Shown piece by piece: positions 45,517 to 55,234 of a DNA stretch of 64,000 nt. A program made the position numbers and the translations under genes. The notes under the pieces were generated by a model. The model saw only the letters and a list, made by a program, of their open reading frames with translations, was not told the origin of the DNA and searched no databases. Source of the DNA: Actinomycetota bacterium (GTDB lineage Bacteria > Actinomycetota > Acidimicrobiia > IMCC26256 > PALSA-610); assembly GCA_005779395.1 (NCBI GenBank), contig SXJP01000008.1, positions 16,076 through 80,075 on the forward strand, written 5' to 3'. Position 1 is the stretch's first letter, and every line of letters begins with the position of its first letter.

Positions 45517-48500
45517 GTGTTTCTAAAGGCATTGACCATAAAGGGTTTCAAGTCTTTTGCGGACAAGACGACTCTTGAGTTTGAACCTGGGGTAACGGTC
45601 GTTATCGGACCCAACGGCTCCGGCAAATCCAATGTCGTGGACTCTGTTGCTTGGGTCCTTGGTGCACAAGGTGCCCGGGCGCTTCGCGGTGGCAAAATGG
45701 ATGATGTCATTTTCGCAGGTACGTCACAAAGGTCTGCGTTAGGCAGAGCCGAAGTCGGCCTCACAATCGACAACACCTCTCGATTGTTGCCGATCGAGTT
45801 TTCTGAAGTCACGATCACCCGTACGTTATTTCGCACGGGCGAGTCGGAGTATCAGATCAACGGAACTCCTTGCCGACTGCTCGATATCCAAGAACTCCTC
45901 TCCGACAGTGGCATAGGCCGCACGCAGCACGTGATCGTCGGGCAGGGCCAACTCGACACCGTCCTCAACGCCCGGCCAGAAGATCGCCGTGCGATCATCG
46001 AAGAGGCTGCAGGAATACTGAAGTACCGAAAACGCAAAGAAAAGGCCGAGCGTCGCCTCGATTCGACAGAGACCACTCTCATGCGCCTGAACGATCTCGC
46101 TCGTGAGGTCCGCCGACAGTTAAGGCCGCTCGAAAGACAAGCGGACGCAGCACGACGTCATGACGGACTCGCCGACGAATTGAGATCGATTCGCTTGCAC
46201 CTTGTTGGTCGCGAGCTTGACTCACAACGGTCGCGCCTCGAAAGGTCACGCCAGCAACGGTCCGAGTTCACAACACACGAAAATCAGCTCCGCGGCCGCC
46301 TCCATGGTCTAGATGCTCAAGTAACCGAAGCCGAGCAGGCCCTTTCGTTGCCGGGTGAAGATGATGTCGCCGATGTGCTCGCTCGGGTCGAAGCTCTCCG
46401 CGAACGTGGTCGCGGCCTGCAGGCCTTAGTCGCCGAACGCGTGCGTGGCATAGATCGCGATCTCGACGCTGCCGCAGACGAAGGCGTAGTCGAAACTTTG
46501 GTAGCCGATGCTTCAGCGGCACGAGCCGAACTTGTGGAAGTTGCTGCAGAACACGAGTCGCTCTTTGAGGTGCGAGCAGAACTAGAGCGTGCAGAAAGCG
46601 CTGCGCAGATCGCCGAAACGCTCCTAGGAACGATGCAGTCTCGTGATGGTCAAAGCCCGCTCGAGCGCGAACTTCACGAAGCAGAAAGCGCTGTTGAAGA
46701 AGCAGGGGCCGCGGCCCGCGCCGCAGAACAGGTCGGTGTAGCTCTCGCTTCGCGCGCCGATGCGATCGCCGCAGATGAACCAGCAATCCGAATCGAACTC
46801 GAAGAGGTAGAGAAGAAACTGTCGCAGGTCGCTCCGGAGCGGGAAGAACTTGTTGAGCAAGAGCGCCTTGTGGACGCGTTGAAGTCTGCATTCGACTCAG
46901 ATTCTGCGGTCGCTATCGAAGACACGCCTGTTGGGCAGTCCAAGCGCGTCTCCGAAGAAAATGTCGAACGGTGGACAAAAGCGGTTCACGCTGCGCAAGA
47001 GCTAGCGAGCCGCTGGCGTTCACGTGCCGAGACGCTCGCGCACGCCCTCGCAGACATGCAAAATTCGAACGGGGCCGAACGGATCGGATCCGTCGCCGGG
47101 GTAGTCGGACCGCTGATCGATCACCTTCAGATTGACGATGGCATGGAGATCGCCGTCGCGGCTGCTCTCGGCGATGCTCTCGAAGCAGTTGTGGTAGACG
47201 GACGCGACCCAGCCCGCGCTGCTATCGAGCGACTCAAGGATGGTGATGCCCAAGCTTTGCTGGTCGTGATTAGCGATCATGCCAAGGCGCAGGAGCTGTC
47301 TCTAGGTGTGCCATCCGGATGTCGTTCGTTGCTGGATTTCGTCCGCGCCCCAGGGCGACCGGGCATCAATGAGGTGCTCGCATCGATTCTTGCCAACGTA
47401 GTTCTCGTCGATGGTGGCTGGATGAGTGCGCTTGACGTGGCGTTGGCAGACTCAAGATTCGTTGCTGTCACGCGAGACGGCGACCGCTTTGGCGGTGGTC
47501 GTGTTTGGCGTGCAGGCGCACCTGGTCGCGGAGCAGTAACGCCCGCGGCCGTCCATGACGCGAATTCACACGCAGACGAAGCTGAGGCAAGCCTCGAGAT
47601 CGCGAATGCAGAACTCAGCACGAGCAGGGTTGCGTTAGACACAGCCAGGCACGCAGAGGCCGCGTTCAGCAGTGCTCTGCGTGCACGCAAGGTCGAAGTC
47701 GACCGAGCCTCGCAGGAAGTAATAGGTCGTCGGCGTGCGTTTGATCGAAGCACTGCAGCTCTAGACGAACGGCAGGCGTCACTTGTTCGAAGGCTTGCAG
47801 ACTCAGCCGAGCGTGGCGCCGATCTTCCTGCGCTTCGCGTTGAAGCCGACGAGGCGGCAACGCTTGCTAATAACGCGCTCGACGAAGCGCGGGACCGCCT
47901 TGTCCGAGTAAGGCACGCCGAAGTCGCGATGAATGCACAGACGTCGGAGCGGCGCGCCGAATATGACAGTGCTCGCCATCTAGCTACGTCGCTTCGGCGT
48001 GATTTCGATGTTCGATCCGCCAGCATTGAGCAGCGCCGTAACGGCCTGACGCGCCGACTTGAGGAGATCGAGCGTCGTCTTGCACTGCGGCCAGACGAAG
48101 AGGCTGCGGCCAATCGACGGCGTGCGAATCTGACTTCAAAGAAGTCTCGAATCGAAATAATCGGCGTTTCTCTAGGTGAACGCATGGAGACGGCCAACGA
48201 ACTAACAGACCGGCTGCGCGACGAGCGCAGGAGGCAGTCAGAAGCAGCGCGTGCAGCAGGCGGCCGACTCGAAGGGCTGCGCGCCGAGCGCGCCGATACC
48301 GAGAGGCGCTTCACAGAGTTGCGTGAGCGCCACAATCGTGTCGAGATCGAAGAGACCGAATGCAAGATACGTCTCGAACAGGCCGTCGAGACGGTTCGAC
48401 GCGAATTCGACTGTGAACCTGAAGTCGCGATCGCTACACCAGCACCGGAGTCAGTCGCGGGTTTGGACCTTGCTCAGCGCGCACGCGACCTCGAGCGCGA

Positions 48501-49125
48501 AGTTCGTCTGTTAGGCCCTATCAACCCGCTGGCGCTTGCCGAGTATGAGTCGCTAGTCGAACGTAGTGAGTTCCTTGCTCAGCAGCTCGACGACGTCAAG
48601 AATTCGCGCCGTGAATTGCACCGAGTTATTCAGTCCGTTAACTCCGAAATCAGCGCGATTTTCAAAGAGGCATTCGACGATGTCTCGGCAAACTTTTCCG
48701 AACTCTTCTCTCTGCTCTTTCCGGGGGGTTCAGGTCGGATCACGCTTAGTGCGCCAGACAACCTGCTCGACAGCGGGGTAGATATCGAGGCCCGTCCCTC
48801 GGGCAAGACTCCGCGGCGACTCTCGTTGCTTTCTGGTGGAGAGCGCTCGCTCGCTGCGTTGGCTTACCTTTTCGCAGTTTTCCGTGCGCGCCCTAGTCCG
48901 TTTTACATTCTCGATGAGGTCGAAGCGGCCCTCGATGATGTCAACCTGCAACGCTTCCTTTCGCTCGTCGAAGAGTTCCGTAAGGATGCCCAACTTCTCA
49001 TCGTGTCGCACCAGAAGCGCACGATGGAAGCCGCAGACATTCTCTACGGTGTCTCAATGCCGCCTGGCGGGTCGAGCCGTGTTGTAAGTCAGCGAGTTCG
49101 CGATATCGCGTTTGAAGACGCGTGA
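45517..49125 (+). CDS. smc: Chromosome segregation protein SMC
   Basis: 'FLKALTIKGFKSFADKTTLEFEPGVTVVIGPNGSGKSNVVDSVAWVLGAQGARALRGGKMDDVIFAGT', coiled coils, hinge, 'LSGGERSLAALAYLFAVFRARPSPFYILDEVEAALDDVN'. Start at GTG 45517. Confidence 0.95.
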   Translation: MFLKALTIKGFKSFADKTTLEFEPGVTVVIGPNGSGKSNVVDSVAWVLGAQGARALRGGKMDDVIFAGTSQRSALGRAEVGLTIDNTSRLLPIEFSEVTITRTLFRTGESEYQINGTPCRLLDIQELLSDSGIGRTQHVIVGQGQLDTVLNARPEDRRAIIEEAAGILKYRKRKEKAERRLDSTETTLMRLNDLAREVRRQLRPLERQADAARRHDGLADELRSIRLHLVGRELDSQRSRLERSRQQRSEFTTHENQLRGRLHGLDAQVTEAEQALSLPGEDDVADVLARVEALRERGRGLQALVAERVRGIDRDLDAAADEGVVETLVADASAARAELVEVAAEHESLFEVRAELERAESAAQIAETLLGTMQSRDGQSPLERELHEAESAVEEAGAAARAAEQVGVALASRADAIAADEPAIRIELEEVEKKLSQVAPEREELVEQERLVDALKSAFDSDSAVAIEDTPVGQSKRVSEENVERWTKAVHAAQELASRWRSRAETLAHALADMQNSNGAERIGSVAGVVGPLIDHLQIDDGMEIAVAAALGDALEAVVVDGRDPARAAIERLKDGDAQALLVVISDHAKAQELSLGVPSGCRSLLDFVRAPGRPGINEVLASILANVVLVDGGWMSALDVALADSRFVAVTRDGDRFGGGRVWRAGAPGRGAVTPAAVHDANSHADEAEASLEIANAELSTSRVALDTARHAEAAFSSALRARKVEVDRASQEVIGRRRAFDRSTAALDERQASLVRRLADSAERGADLPALRVEADEAATLANNALDEARDRLVRVRHAEVAMNAQTSERRAEYDSARHLATSLRRDFDVRSASIEQRRNGLTRRLEEIERRLALRPDEEAAANRRRANLTSKKSRIEIIGVSLGERMETANELTDRLRDERRRQSEAARAAGGRLEGLRAERADTERRFTELRERHNRVEIEETECKIRLEQAVETVRREFDCEPEVAIATPAPESVAGLDLAQRARDLEREVRLLGPINPLALAEYESLVERSEFLAQQLDDVKNSRRELHRVIQSVNSEISAIFKEAFDDVSANFSELFSLLFPGGSGRITLSAPDNLLDSGVDIEARPSGKTPRRLSLLSGGERSLAALAYLFAVFRARPSPFYILDEVEAALDDVNLQRFLSLVEEFRKDAQLLIVSHQKRTMEAADILYGVSMPPGGSSRVVSQRVRDIAFEDA

Positions 49126-49139
49126 TCGGTTATATCTAA

Positions 49140-50117
49140 GTGCTCGTCGGCGCGCCTGATCCGCTAACTGAAGCTTGTGGTGCAGATACGACGCGGACAT
49201 GGTTGTGCGAGCTGACGTTCGAAATCACCGGCACCGAAGGGGCAGCGCGTGTTGGCCGCCACTTATCGCCTTGGATTACAGCTCTGCTCATTGTCGTCGG
49301 CGCCTGGTGCCTGAACCGGATAGTTCGGCGAGTGATCAAAAGAATTGCCAGACGCATGGCGAGCCCGAACGGCGGTGGCCGACTTCAGGCATTGCGGCGC
49401 AAGACCGGTCTTGAAACCTCAACCGGAACGCCTGCGCTCCGACGCGAGCAACGCGCTCAATCGATCGGCGACGGGTTGCGTAGCTTCGCCTCAATTCTGA
49501 TCACCCTCGCAGCGGTGTTCGCGATACTCGGAACCTTCGGGATTGAGTTGAGATCTATCTTCGCTACCGCAGGACTGCTCGGTGTCGTACTCGGCTTCGG
49601 CGCCCAGAACCTCTTACGTGACCTCATATCGGGGACATTCATGTTGGTCGAGGACCAGTTTGGAATCGGTGATGTCATAGACGTCGGTGGCGCCATCGGT
49701 ACCGTCGAGCACATGACTCTTCGGATGACGCGCTTGCGCGACGACGAGGGAGTTGTCTGGCACATCCCGAACGGCGAAGTGAAGCGTGTCGGCAACAAGA
49801 GCCACCAGTGGTCACGCGCAATTCTCGACATCCCGATTGCATACGACAGCGACCTCGAAGTAGCGACCGAAGCCATTAGCCATGCTGCTGACACGATGTG
49901 GCGTGAGGAACAGTGGGCTACTCGCATGCTCTCGCAACCCGAGGTGCTTGGTGTCGAAAGTATTGCCGCGAGCGGCGTGGTGATTCGGTTAGCCGTGAAG
50001 ACACTGCCAGCAGAACAGTGGATAATCGCGCGCGAGTTACGCGTAAGAGTTAAGGCGAAGCTTGACGAAGCTGGCATCGAACGCCCACCACACTTTTTTG
50101 TGACAGGTCCTGAGTAG
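49140..50117 (+). CDS. MscS-family mechanosensitive ion channel protein
   Basis: 'FGIELRSIFATAGLLGVVLGFGAQNLLRDLISGTFMLVEDQFGIGDVIDVGGAIGTVEHMTLRMTRLRDDEGVVWHIPNGEV'. Confidence 0.92.
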   Translation: MLVGAPDPLTEACGADTTRTWLCELTFEITGTEGAARVGRHLSPWITALLIVVGAWCLNRIVRRVIKRIARRMASPNGGGRLQALRRKTGLETSTGTPALRREQRAQSIGDGLRSFASILITLAAVFAILGTFGIELRSIFATAGLLGVVLGFGAQNLLRDLISGTFMLVEDQFGIGDVIDVGGAIGTVEHMTLRMTRLRDDEGVVWHIPNGEVKRVGNKSHQWSRAILDIPIAYDSDLEVATEAISHAADTMWREEQWATRMLSQPEVLGVESIAASGVVIRLAVKTLPAEQWIIARELRVRVKAKLDEAGIERPPHFFVTGPE

Positions 50118-50162
50118 CCCGGACCGTGGCGCTCAACTAGGTACCTATATCCTCAGGCCACG

Positions 50163-51221
50163 ATGGAAATGCTCGTGGTATTTGTCCTAATTCTTGTGGT
50201 CGCCGGTTTTCTCGGCGCGGTCACTTTGCGCCGACGTGGCTCGCTGCAAATTGAACAGCCATCAGTTGTTCCTTCGACAGCGGAGGCAACACCCGATACA
50301 GCCGCACCGGTCCTTCGGGCGAGCCTCAAGGAACGACTTGGAAAGACGCGGCTATCGCTAGCGACTTACCTACGAAATATTTCCGGTAGAGGCATCGACG
50401 AGTCGGTTTACGAAGAACTCGAAGAAATGCTGTTGCTCTCTGACGTTGGGTTGCCTACGACGACCAAATTACTTGGCGCCGTGCGGGGGAAGATCGCCGC
50501 CACCCAAGGAGCGACGGGAGAAGACGCCGTCGCGATGTTGCGCGCCGAGATCGAGGATCTCTTGCTGGTCGGTGTCGATAGGTCGCTGAAAACTCGTGAT
50601 GGGGCCATGTCGGTATGGCTTTTTGTAGGCGTCAACGGTGTTGGCAAGACGACGACCATCGGCAAACTCGCAGCGCGGCACACAACAGACGGCCAGACTG
50701 TGATGCTCGCTGCTGCCGACACATTCCGGGCCGCAGCGTCAGAACAGCTAACAAAGTGGGCGCACAAGACTGGCGCCGAAATCGTGAAAGCCGACGAGGG
50801 TGCCGATCCATCGGCCGTGGTGTTCGATGCAATGGCATCAGCGGCGAGCAAAGGGATCGATCTACTACTCGTCGATACTGCGGGTCGCTTGCATACGAAA
50901 CACAACCTGATGTCCGAGCTTGAGAAGTTGCGTCGCATCATCGATCGAAACCCGGGGGCGTTACAGGAAGTCTTGCTGGTAATCGACGCGACGACTGGCC
51001 AAAATGGGCTTGAGCAAGCCAAGCAATTCGCTGAGACAGCAGAGGTCACGGGCATCATTCTCACGAAACTCGACGGAACCGCGAAGGGCGGAATTGTGCT
51101 TGCGATTCAAGCCGAACTTGGCTTAGCAGTGAAGGCCGTTGGCATAGGTGAAACGGTAACGGACTTGATCGATTTCGAGCCACACGAGTTTGTGTCGGCA
51201 ATCTTTGACAGCGAGGACTGA
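50163..51221 (+). CDS. ftsY: Signal recognition particle receptor FtsY
   Basis: N-terminal TM, 'FVGVNGVGKTTTIGKLAARHTTDGQTVMLAAADTFRAAASEQL...LLVDTAGRLHTKHNLMSELEKL...LTKLDGTAKGGIV'. Confidence 0.95.
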   Translation: MEMLVVFVLILVVAGFLGAVTLRRRGSLQIEQPSVVPSTAEATPDTAAPVLRASLKERLGKTRLSLATYLRNISGRGIDESVYEELEEMLLLSDVGLPTTTKLLGAVRGKIAATQGATGEDAVAMLRAEIEDLLLVGVDRSLKTRDGAMSVWLFVGVNGVGKTTTIGKLAARHTTDGQTVMLAAADTFRAAASEQLTKWAHKTGAEIVKADEGADPSAVVFDAMASAASKGIDLLLVDTAGRLHTKHNLMSELEKLRRIIDRNPGALQEVLLVIDATTGQNGLEQAKQFAETAEVTGIILTKLDGTAKGGIVLAIQAELGLAVKAVGIGETVTDLIDFEPHEFVSAIFDSED

Positions 51222-51224
51222 CCA

Positions 51225-52679
51225 GTGTTCGATTCGCTATCCGGAAGGCTCGATGGGATTTTCGCGAAATTGCGCGGGCGTGGACGACTATCGGAGCGCG
51301 ATGTCGAAGAAGTAGCGAGGGAGATCAGACAAGCGCTGCTCGAAGCCGACGTGAATGTCAAAGTTGCGCGGTCGTTCATCGAACGAGTGAAGTCACGTGC
51401 GATTGGCACCGACATTCGCGAGGCCTTAAACCCGGCTCAGCAAATCATCAAGATCGTCCACGAAGAACTTGTCTCGGCGCTTGGCGGCGAGACAGGCAAG
51501 CTTGCCGTTAGCTCGAAGCCGCCCACAGTAATTTTGCTAGCGGGGTTGCAAGGCTCAGGTAAGACGACCCAGGCGGCAAAACTCGCGAAGTTGCTAAAGA
51601 GTCAGGGACGCCACCCGCTGTTGGTGGGAGCCGATCTGCAGCGATTGGCAGCAGTCGAACAATTACGGGTCCTGGCGAATCGTATAGATGTTCCTTTCTT
51701 CTCAGAAGGCGCCGACCCTGTAGCTGTTTCTCGCGCTGCACTCGACGAAGCCGCTCGACTCGGACGCAACTATGTGATCGTTGACACTGCGGGTCGTTTG
51801 CAGATCGACGACACGTTGATGGCCGAACTCAAAGCAGTCCGCGAGGCCGTTCAGTCGCACAACACGTTGTTGGTCATCGACGCGATGACCGGCCAAGAGT
51901 CGGTAAATGTCGCAGTCGCCTTCGATGAAGCCATAGGCATCGACGGAGTGATACTCACGAAGATAGATGGCGACGCGCGCGGGGGCGCTGCGTTGAGCGT
52001 CAAAGAAGTTCTCGGCAAGCCCATCTTGTACGCAGGTACTGGTGAGAAACTCGATGAGTTCGAAGTGTTTCATCCCGACCGCATGGCAGGTCGAATTCTC
52101 GGTATGGGCGATGTCATGTCGCTCATCGAAAAAGCTGAACAAACTTTCGATCAGGATCAGAAGGATCGCGCAGAGCAGATCATGCGTGATGGCGAGTTCA
52201 CACTCGAGGACTTCCTTGGCCAACTGCGCTCCGTCAAGAAGATGGGGCCGCTGCAAAACGTCATCGGCATGATGCCAGGTATTCCCAAGGAGATGAAAAA
52301 TGCTGACATCGACGAGAGAGAACTCGGACGCGTTGAGGCGATTATTTGTTCGATGACAGCCGAAGAACGGCTGAAGCCAGCGCTCATCAACGGCAGTCGT
52401 CGCAGCCGAATCGCAGCCGGAAGTGGTACGACCACGGTGGCGGTCAACAATTTGCTCAAGCAGTTTGGGGCGATGCAACAGATGATGAAGCAGATGGGCG
52501 TGATGGGCAAAGTGATGCAAAAGAAGGCCAAGAAGGGATCCAAGAAAGGCTCTCGGGTTACACCGAAGGGAACGAAACCGATTGCGGGCAAGCCAAACTT
52601 TGGGGGTCTTGGTCGCCCTGGGGATTTCGGGGATCTCAGCGGTCTCGGCGACTTTGGTGACTTGCTCGGCCCTAAGTAG
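51225..52679 (+). CDS. ffh: Signal recognition particle protein Ffh
   Basis: 'LLAGLQGSGKTTQAAKLAKLLKSQGRHPLLVGADLQRLAAVEQL...VDTAGRLQIDDTLMAELKAV...KIDGDARGGAALSVKEVLGKPILYAGTGEK' and M-domain. Confidence 0.95.
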   Translation: MFDSLSGRLDGIFAKLRGRGRLSERDVEEVAREIRQALLEADVNVKVARSFIERVKSRAIGTDIREALNPAQQIIKIVHEELVSALGGETGKLAVSSKPPTVILLAGLQGSGKTTQAAKLAKLLKSQGRHPLLVGADLQRLAAVEQLRVLANRIDVPFFSEGADPVAVSRAALDEAARLGRNYVIVDTAGRLQIDDTLMAELKAVREAVQSHNTLLVIDAMTGQESVNVAVAFDEAIGIDGVILTKIDGDARGGAALSVKEVLGKPILYAGTGEKLDEFEVFHPDRMAGRILGMGDVMSLIEKAEQTFDQDQKDRAEQIMRDGEFTLEDFLGQLRSVKKMGPLQNVIGMMPGIPKEMKNADIDERELGRVEAIICSMTAEERLKPALINGSRRSRIAAGSGTTTVAVNNLLKQFGAMQQMMKQMGVMGKVMQKKAKKGSKKGSRVTPKGTKPIAGKPNFGGLGRPGDFGDLSGLGDFGDLLGPK

Positions 52680-52757
52680 CTCCCGCGGTGGGCGGTTTTG
52701 CTCGCCGATCACCTAAAGTTGTCCGTTCGAACTCAGAGCGTAAAGGAACCATTCAAC

Positions 52758-53096
52758 GTGGCAGTCAAGATTCGCCTAATGCGCGTAGGAAAAAAGAAGC
52801 AACCGACATACAGGGTTGTTGTAGCCGACGCACGTAGCCCCCGCGACGGGCGCTTCATCGAAATCATTGGTCAGTACGAGCCACGTCAGGACCCGAGCCG
52901 TATAACTCTCGATCACGACAAGGCACTTGGCTGGCTCGAGAAGGGCGCGCAGCCAACAGAGCGCGTTGCCAAGATCCTCGAAGTCGAAGGTGTCTGGAAC
53001 GAATACCAGACCAAGCACGGCAAGGCAGCCGGCACGAAGCCAACAGCTAAGCCAGCCAAGGCTAAGGCCGTCAAGGTCGAAGCGAGTGCTGAGTGA
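52758..53096 (+). CDS. rpsP: 30S ribosomal protein S16
   Basis: 'MAVKIRLMRVGKKKQPTYRVVVADARSPRDGRFIEIIGQYEPRQDPSRI'. Start at GTG 52758. Confidence 0.96.
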   Translation: MAVKIRLMRVGKKKQPTYRVVVADARSPRDGRFIEIIGQYEPRQDPSRITLDHDKALGWLEKGAQPTERVAKILEVEGVWNEYQTKHGKAAGTKPTAKPAKAKAVKVEASAE

Positions 53097-53479
53097 GCGT
53101 TGACGACCCATTCGGTCAGCACTCTCCAACGCCCGCAACAGCCGCGTACGTAGAACCAGTAGTCACCAGCGGTGAAGATGACTTCGAACCTGGCGATGTC
53201 GCAACAACCGACCCGACCGCCAATCGCGTTGCAGGGGTTCGCGCCGTAGCCGTCGTGCAATATGTGGCAACTGCGTTCGCAGACAATCCCGATGCCGTCG
53301 AAGTCGAAGCGCGCGAGCGTTCAAACGGGTCCGATGTTTCATTGCAGATTCACGCCGACCGGAACGACGTAGGTCGGCTCATTGGTCGCCGTGGCCGTGT
53401 CATTAACGCGATGCGTCAGGTCGCGCGTGCCGCTGGAGCGATCGACGGCGAACGCATCCAACTCGATATCGCTGAGTAG
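53093..53479 (+). CDS. KH-domain RNA-binding protein (KhpA-like) with N-terminal extension
   Basis: 'VEARERSNGSDVSLQIHADRNDVGRLIGRRGRVINAMRQVARAAG' (GxxG loop IGRRG), between rpsP and rimM. Confidence 0.93.
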   Translation: MSVDDPFGQHSPTPATAAYVEPVVTSGEDDFEPGDVATTDPTANRVAGVRAVAVVQYVATAFADNPDAVEVEARERSNGSDVSLQIHADRNDVGRLIGRRGRVINAMRQVARAAGAIDGERIQLDIAE

Positions 53480-53487
53480 CGACACTT

Positions 53488-53973
53488 GTGGTCGTGGCGC
53501 GGTTAGTCGTCGGCCGCATCGCTAGGGCCCATGGGCTGCGGGGCGAAGTAGTAATTGCGCCTATTTCAAACATCGCGTCGCGATTCACGATTGGTGCCGT
53601 GTTACGTGACGGAGACATCGCTCGAACGATTGTTAGCTCGAGAGTTCAGGCAGATCGATTTGTTGTCCGCTTTGACGGCATCGAAGATCGCAACGCTGCA
53701 GAGGCGTTGCGCGGCCACGAACTACTAGCTGATGCGATTGAATCCGATGACCCCGACGAATTCTTCGTCCACGAACTCATCGGCTCACGTATGGTCGACC
53801 AACACGGTCGCGATCTAGGTGTAATCGCGCATGTCGAGGCCAACCCAGCGCACGACATAGCCGTGTGTGATTCGGGTGTCCTGGTGCCAATCGTGTTCAT
53901 TCGCGACTCCGCTAAGGGCGTAGTTACAGCCGATCTCCCAGACGGGCTAGTCGAGTTGTACCTCGACAACTGA
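53488..53973 (+). CDS. rimM: Ribosome maturation factor RimM
   Basis: 'VVGRIARAHGLRGEVVIAPISN...RFTIGAVLRDG...DRNAAEALRGHELLAD...VPIVFIRDSAKGVVTADLPDGLVEL'. Confidence 0.93.
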   Translation: MVVARLVVGRIARAHGLRGEVVIAPISNIASRFTIGAVLRDGDIARTIVSSRVQADRFVVRFDGIEDRNAAEALRGHELLADAIESDDPDEFFVHELIGSRMVDQHGRDLGVIAHVEANPAHDIAVCDSGVLVPIVFIRDSAKGVVTADLPDGLVELYLDN

Positions 53974-53976
53974 CCA

Positions 53977-54696
53977 ATGCGCATCGACGTCTTCACGATC
54001 TTCCCCGATTATCTGAATACACCGCTTTCGATGTCGTTGGTAGCAAAGGCGGCTGCGGCTCGATTCCTCGATCTCAATGTCCACGACATCCGTGAATTCG
54101 CGACAGATAAGCACCGCTCGACCGACGATGCTCCCTACGGTGGCGGCGCTGGCATGGTGATGACCCCCGGCCCGATATTCGCTGCTGTTGAGGCCGTGCA
54201 GCCGCCGCGACCGTTGTTGTTGTTGTCGGCGAGTGGTCGCCGCTTCGATCAGGACTTCGCAAAGGAACTTGTCGCAGGTGGCGGGTTCTCATTGATTTGC
54301 GGTCGTTATGAGGGCGTCGACCAACGCGTTGGCGATCATCTCTGCGACGGCGAGGTCTCTATCGGAGACATCGTGCTTGCCGGTGGCGAGGCTGCGGCCT
54401 TGTGCATTATCGAGGCGACAACACGTTTGGTCCCAGGAGTGATGGGCAATAACGATTCTGCCGTCGAGGAAAGCTTCGAGGGTGGGCTACTTGAATATCC
54501 GCAATACACGCGACCAGAAGAGTTTCGGGGTTTGGTTGTCCCAGATGTACTCACGTCTGGCGACCATGGTCGCATAGCAAGTTGGCGCAGGGCACAGGCA
54601 TTACGCCGGACGATGGCTCGCCGTCCAGATTTAGTTGCGAGCCCACCAGACGAAGCGGACAGCGAGCTGTTACGGCGGTGGCCGGAAGAACGATGA
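53977..54696 (+). CDS. trmD: tRNA (guanine37-N1)-methyltransferase
   Basis: 'MRIDVFTIFPDYLNTPLSMSLVAKA...DDAPYGGGAGMVMTPGPIFAAVEA...LICGRYEGVDQRV...EVSIGDIVLAGGEAAALCIIEATTRLVPGVMGN'. Confidence 0.95.
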   Translation: MRIDVFTIFPDYLNTPLSMSLVAKAAAARFLDLNVHDIREFATDKHRSTDDAPYGGGAGMVMTPGPIFAAVEAVQPPRPLLLLSASGRRFDQDFAKELVAGGGFSLICGRYEGVDQRVGDHLCDGEVSIGDIVLAGGEAAALCIIEATTRLVPGVMGNNDSAVEESFEGGLLEYPQYTRPEEFRGLVVPDVLTSGDHGRIASWRRAQALRRTMARRPDLVASPPDEADSELLRRWPEER

Positions 54697-54741
54697 GGTG
54701 ACGAGCGACTAGGGCTACTACCATTCCCTAGGTCCGACGGC

Positions 54742-54797
54742 GCCACCCGAAACTTGAGATGGCAAAGTCAAAATGCCTGCCATCTATTTTGGGTGGC
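54742..54797 (+). promoter_or_regulatory. Two-tier stem-loop in rplS leader
   Basis: GCCACCC(54742-54748)/GGGTGGC(54791-54797) enclosing AGATGGCA(54757-54764)/TGCCATCT(54778-54785); rplS ATG at 54820. Confidence 0.6.
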
Positions 54798-54819
54798 TTG
54801 TTACCGGAGATTTTTCGTT

Positions 54820-55167
54820 ATGAATCGCTTAGACCTAGTTGACCGCGCCAGCCTTCGTGATGACATCCCGGAGTTCGCGCCTGGCGACACGCTAAAAGTT
54901 CACGTCCGCGTCATCGAAGGTAGCCGCGAGCGCGTTCAGGTTTTCCAAGGCGCAGTGATCCGTCGGCAGGGTGGCGGACTCCAAGAGACTTTCACAGTGC
55001 GTAAGGTGAGCTTCGGCGTTGGTGTCGAAAGGACTTTCCCGGTCCACACACCAACGATCGCCAAGATTGAGGTCATAACCCGCGGTGACGTTCGGCGCGC
55101 CAAGCTTTACTACTTGCGTGATCGGGTTGGTAAGTCAGCCAAGATCAAGGAAAAGCGCGACCGCTAA
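54820..55167 (+). CDS. rplS: 50S ribosomal protein L19
   Basis: '[113 protein letters not shown]'. Confidence 0.96.
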   Translation: MNRLDLVDRASLRDDIPEFAPGDTLKVHVRVIEGSRERVQVFQGAVIRRQGGGLQETFTVRKVSFGVGVERTFPVHTPTIAKIEVITRGDVRRAKLYYLRDRVGKSAKIKEKRDR

Positions 55168-55234
55168 CGACTGCGTCGCCACTCGCTCGGGAACTTCGCG
55201 ACGTTGCTACGGGCTAGTCATACAATCGGATCCA

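Noticed and set aside
47277-48365. 362-aa minus-strand ORF antisense to smc
   Set aside because: Ser/Arg/Ala-rich low-complexity translation mirroring the SMC coiled coil; no domain motif and fully inside a confident CDS.
52560-52679. Gly-rich GDFGDL repeats at the Ffh C-terminus as a novel domain
   Set aside because: Gly/Met-rich C-terminal tails are common in Ffh; short repeat is within ordinary variation.
51702-52712. 336-aa minus-strand ORF antisense to ffh
   Set aside because: Shadow ORF of a high-confidence gene; His/Leu-rich artefact composition.
54754-54819. Upstream ATG start for L19 ([13 protein letters not shown]...)
   Set aside because: This segment forms the leader hairpin; the conserved L19 N-terminus starts at ATG 54820 with an SD-like GGAGA upstream.
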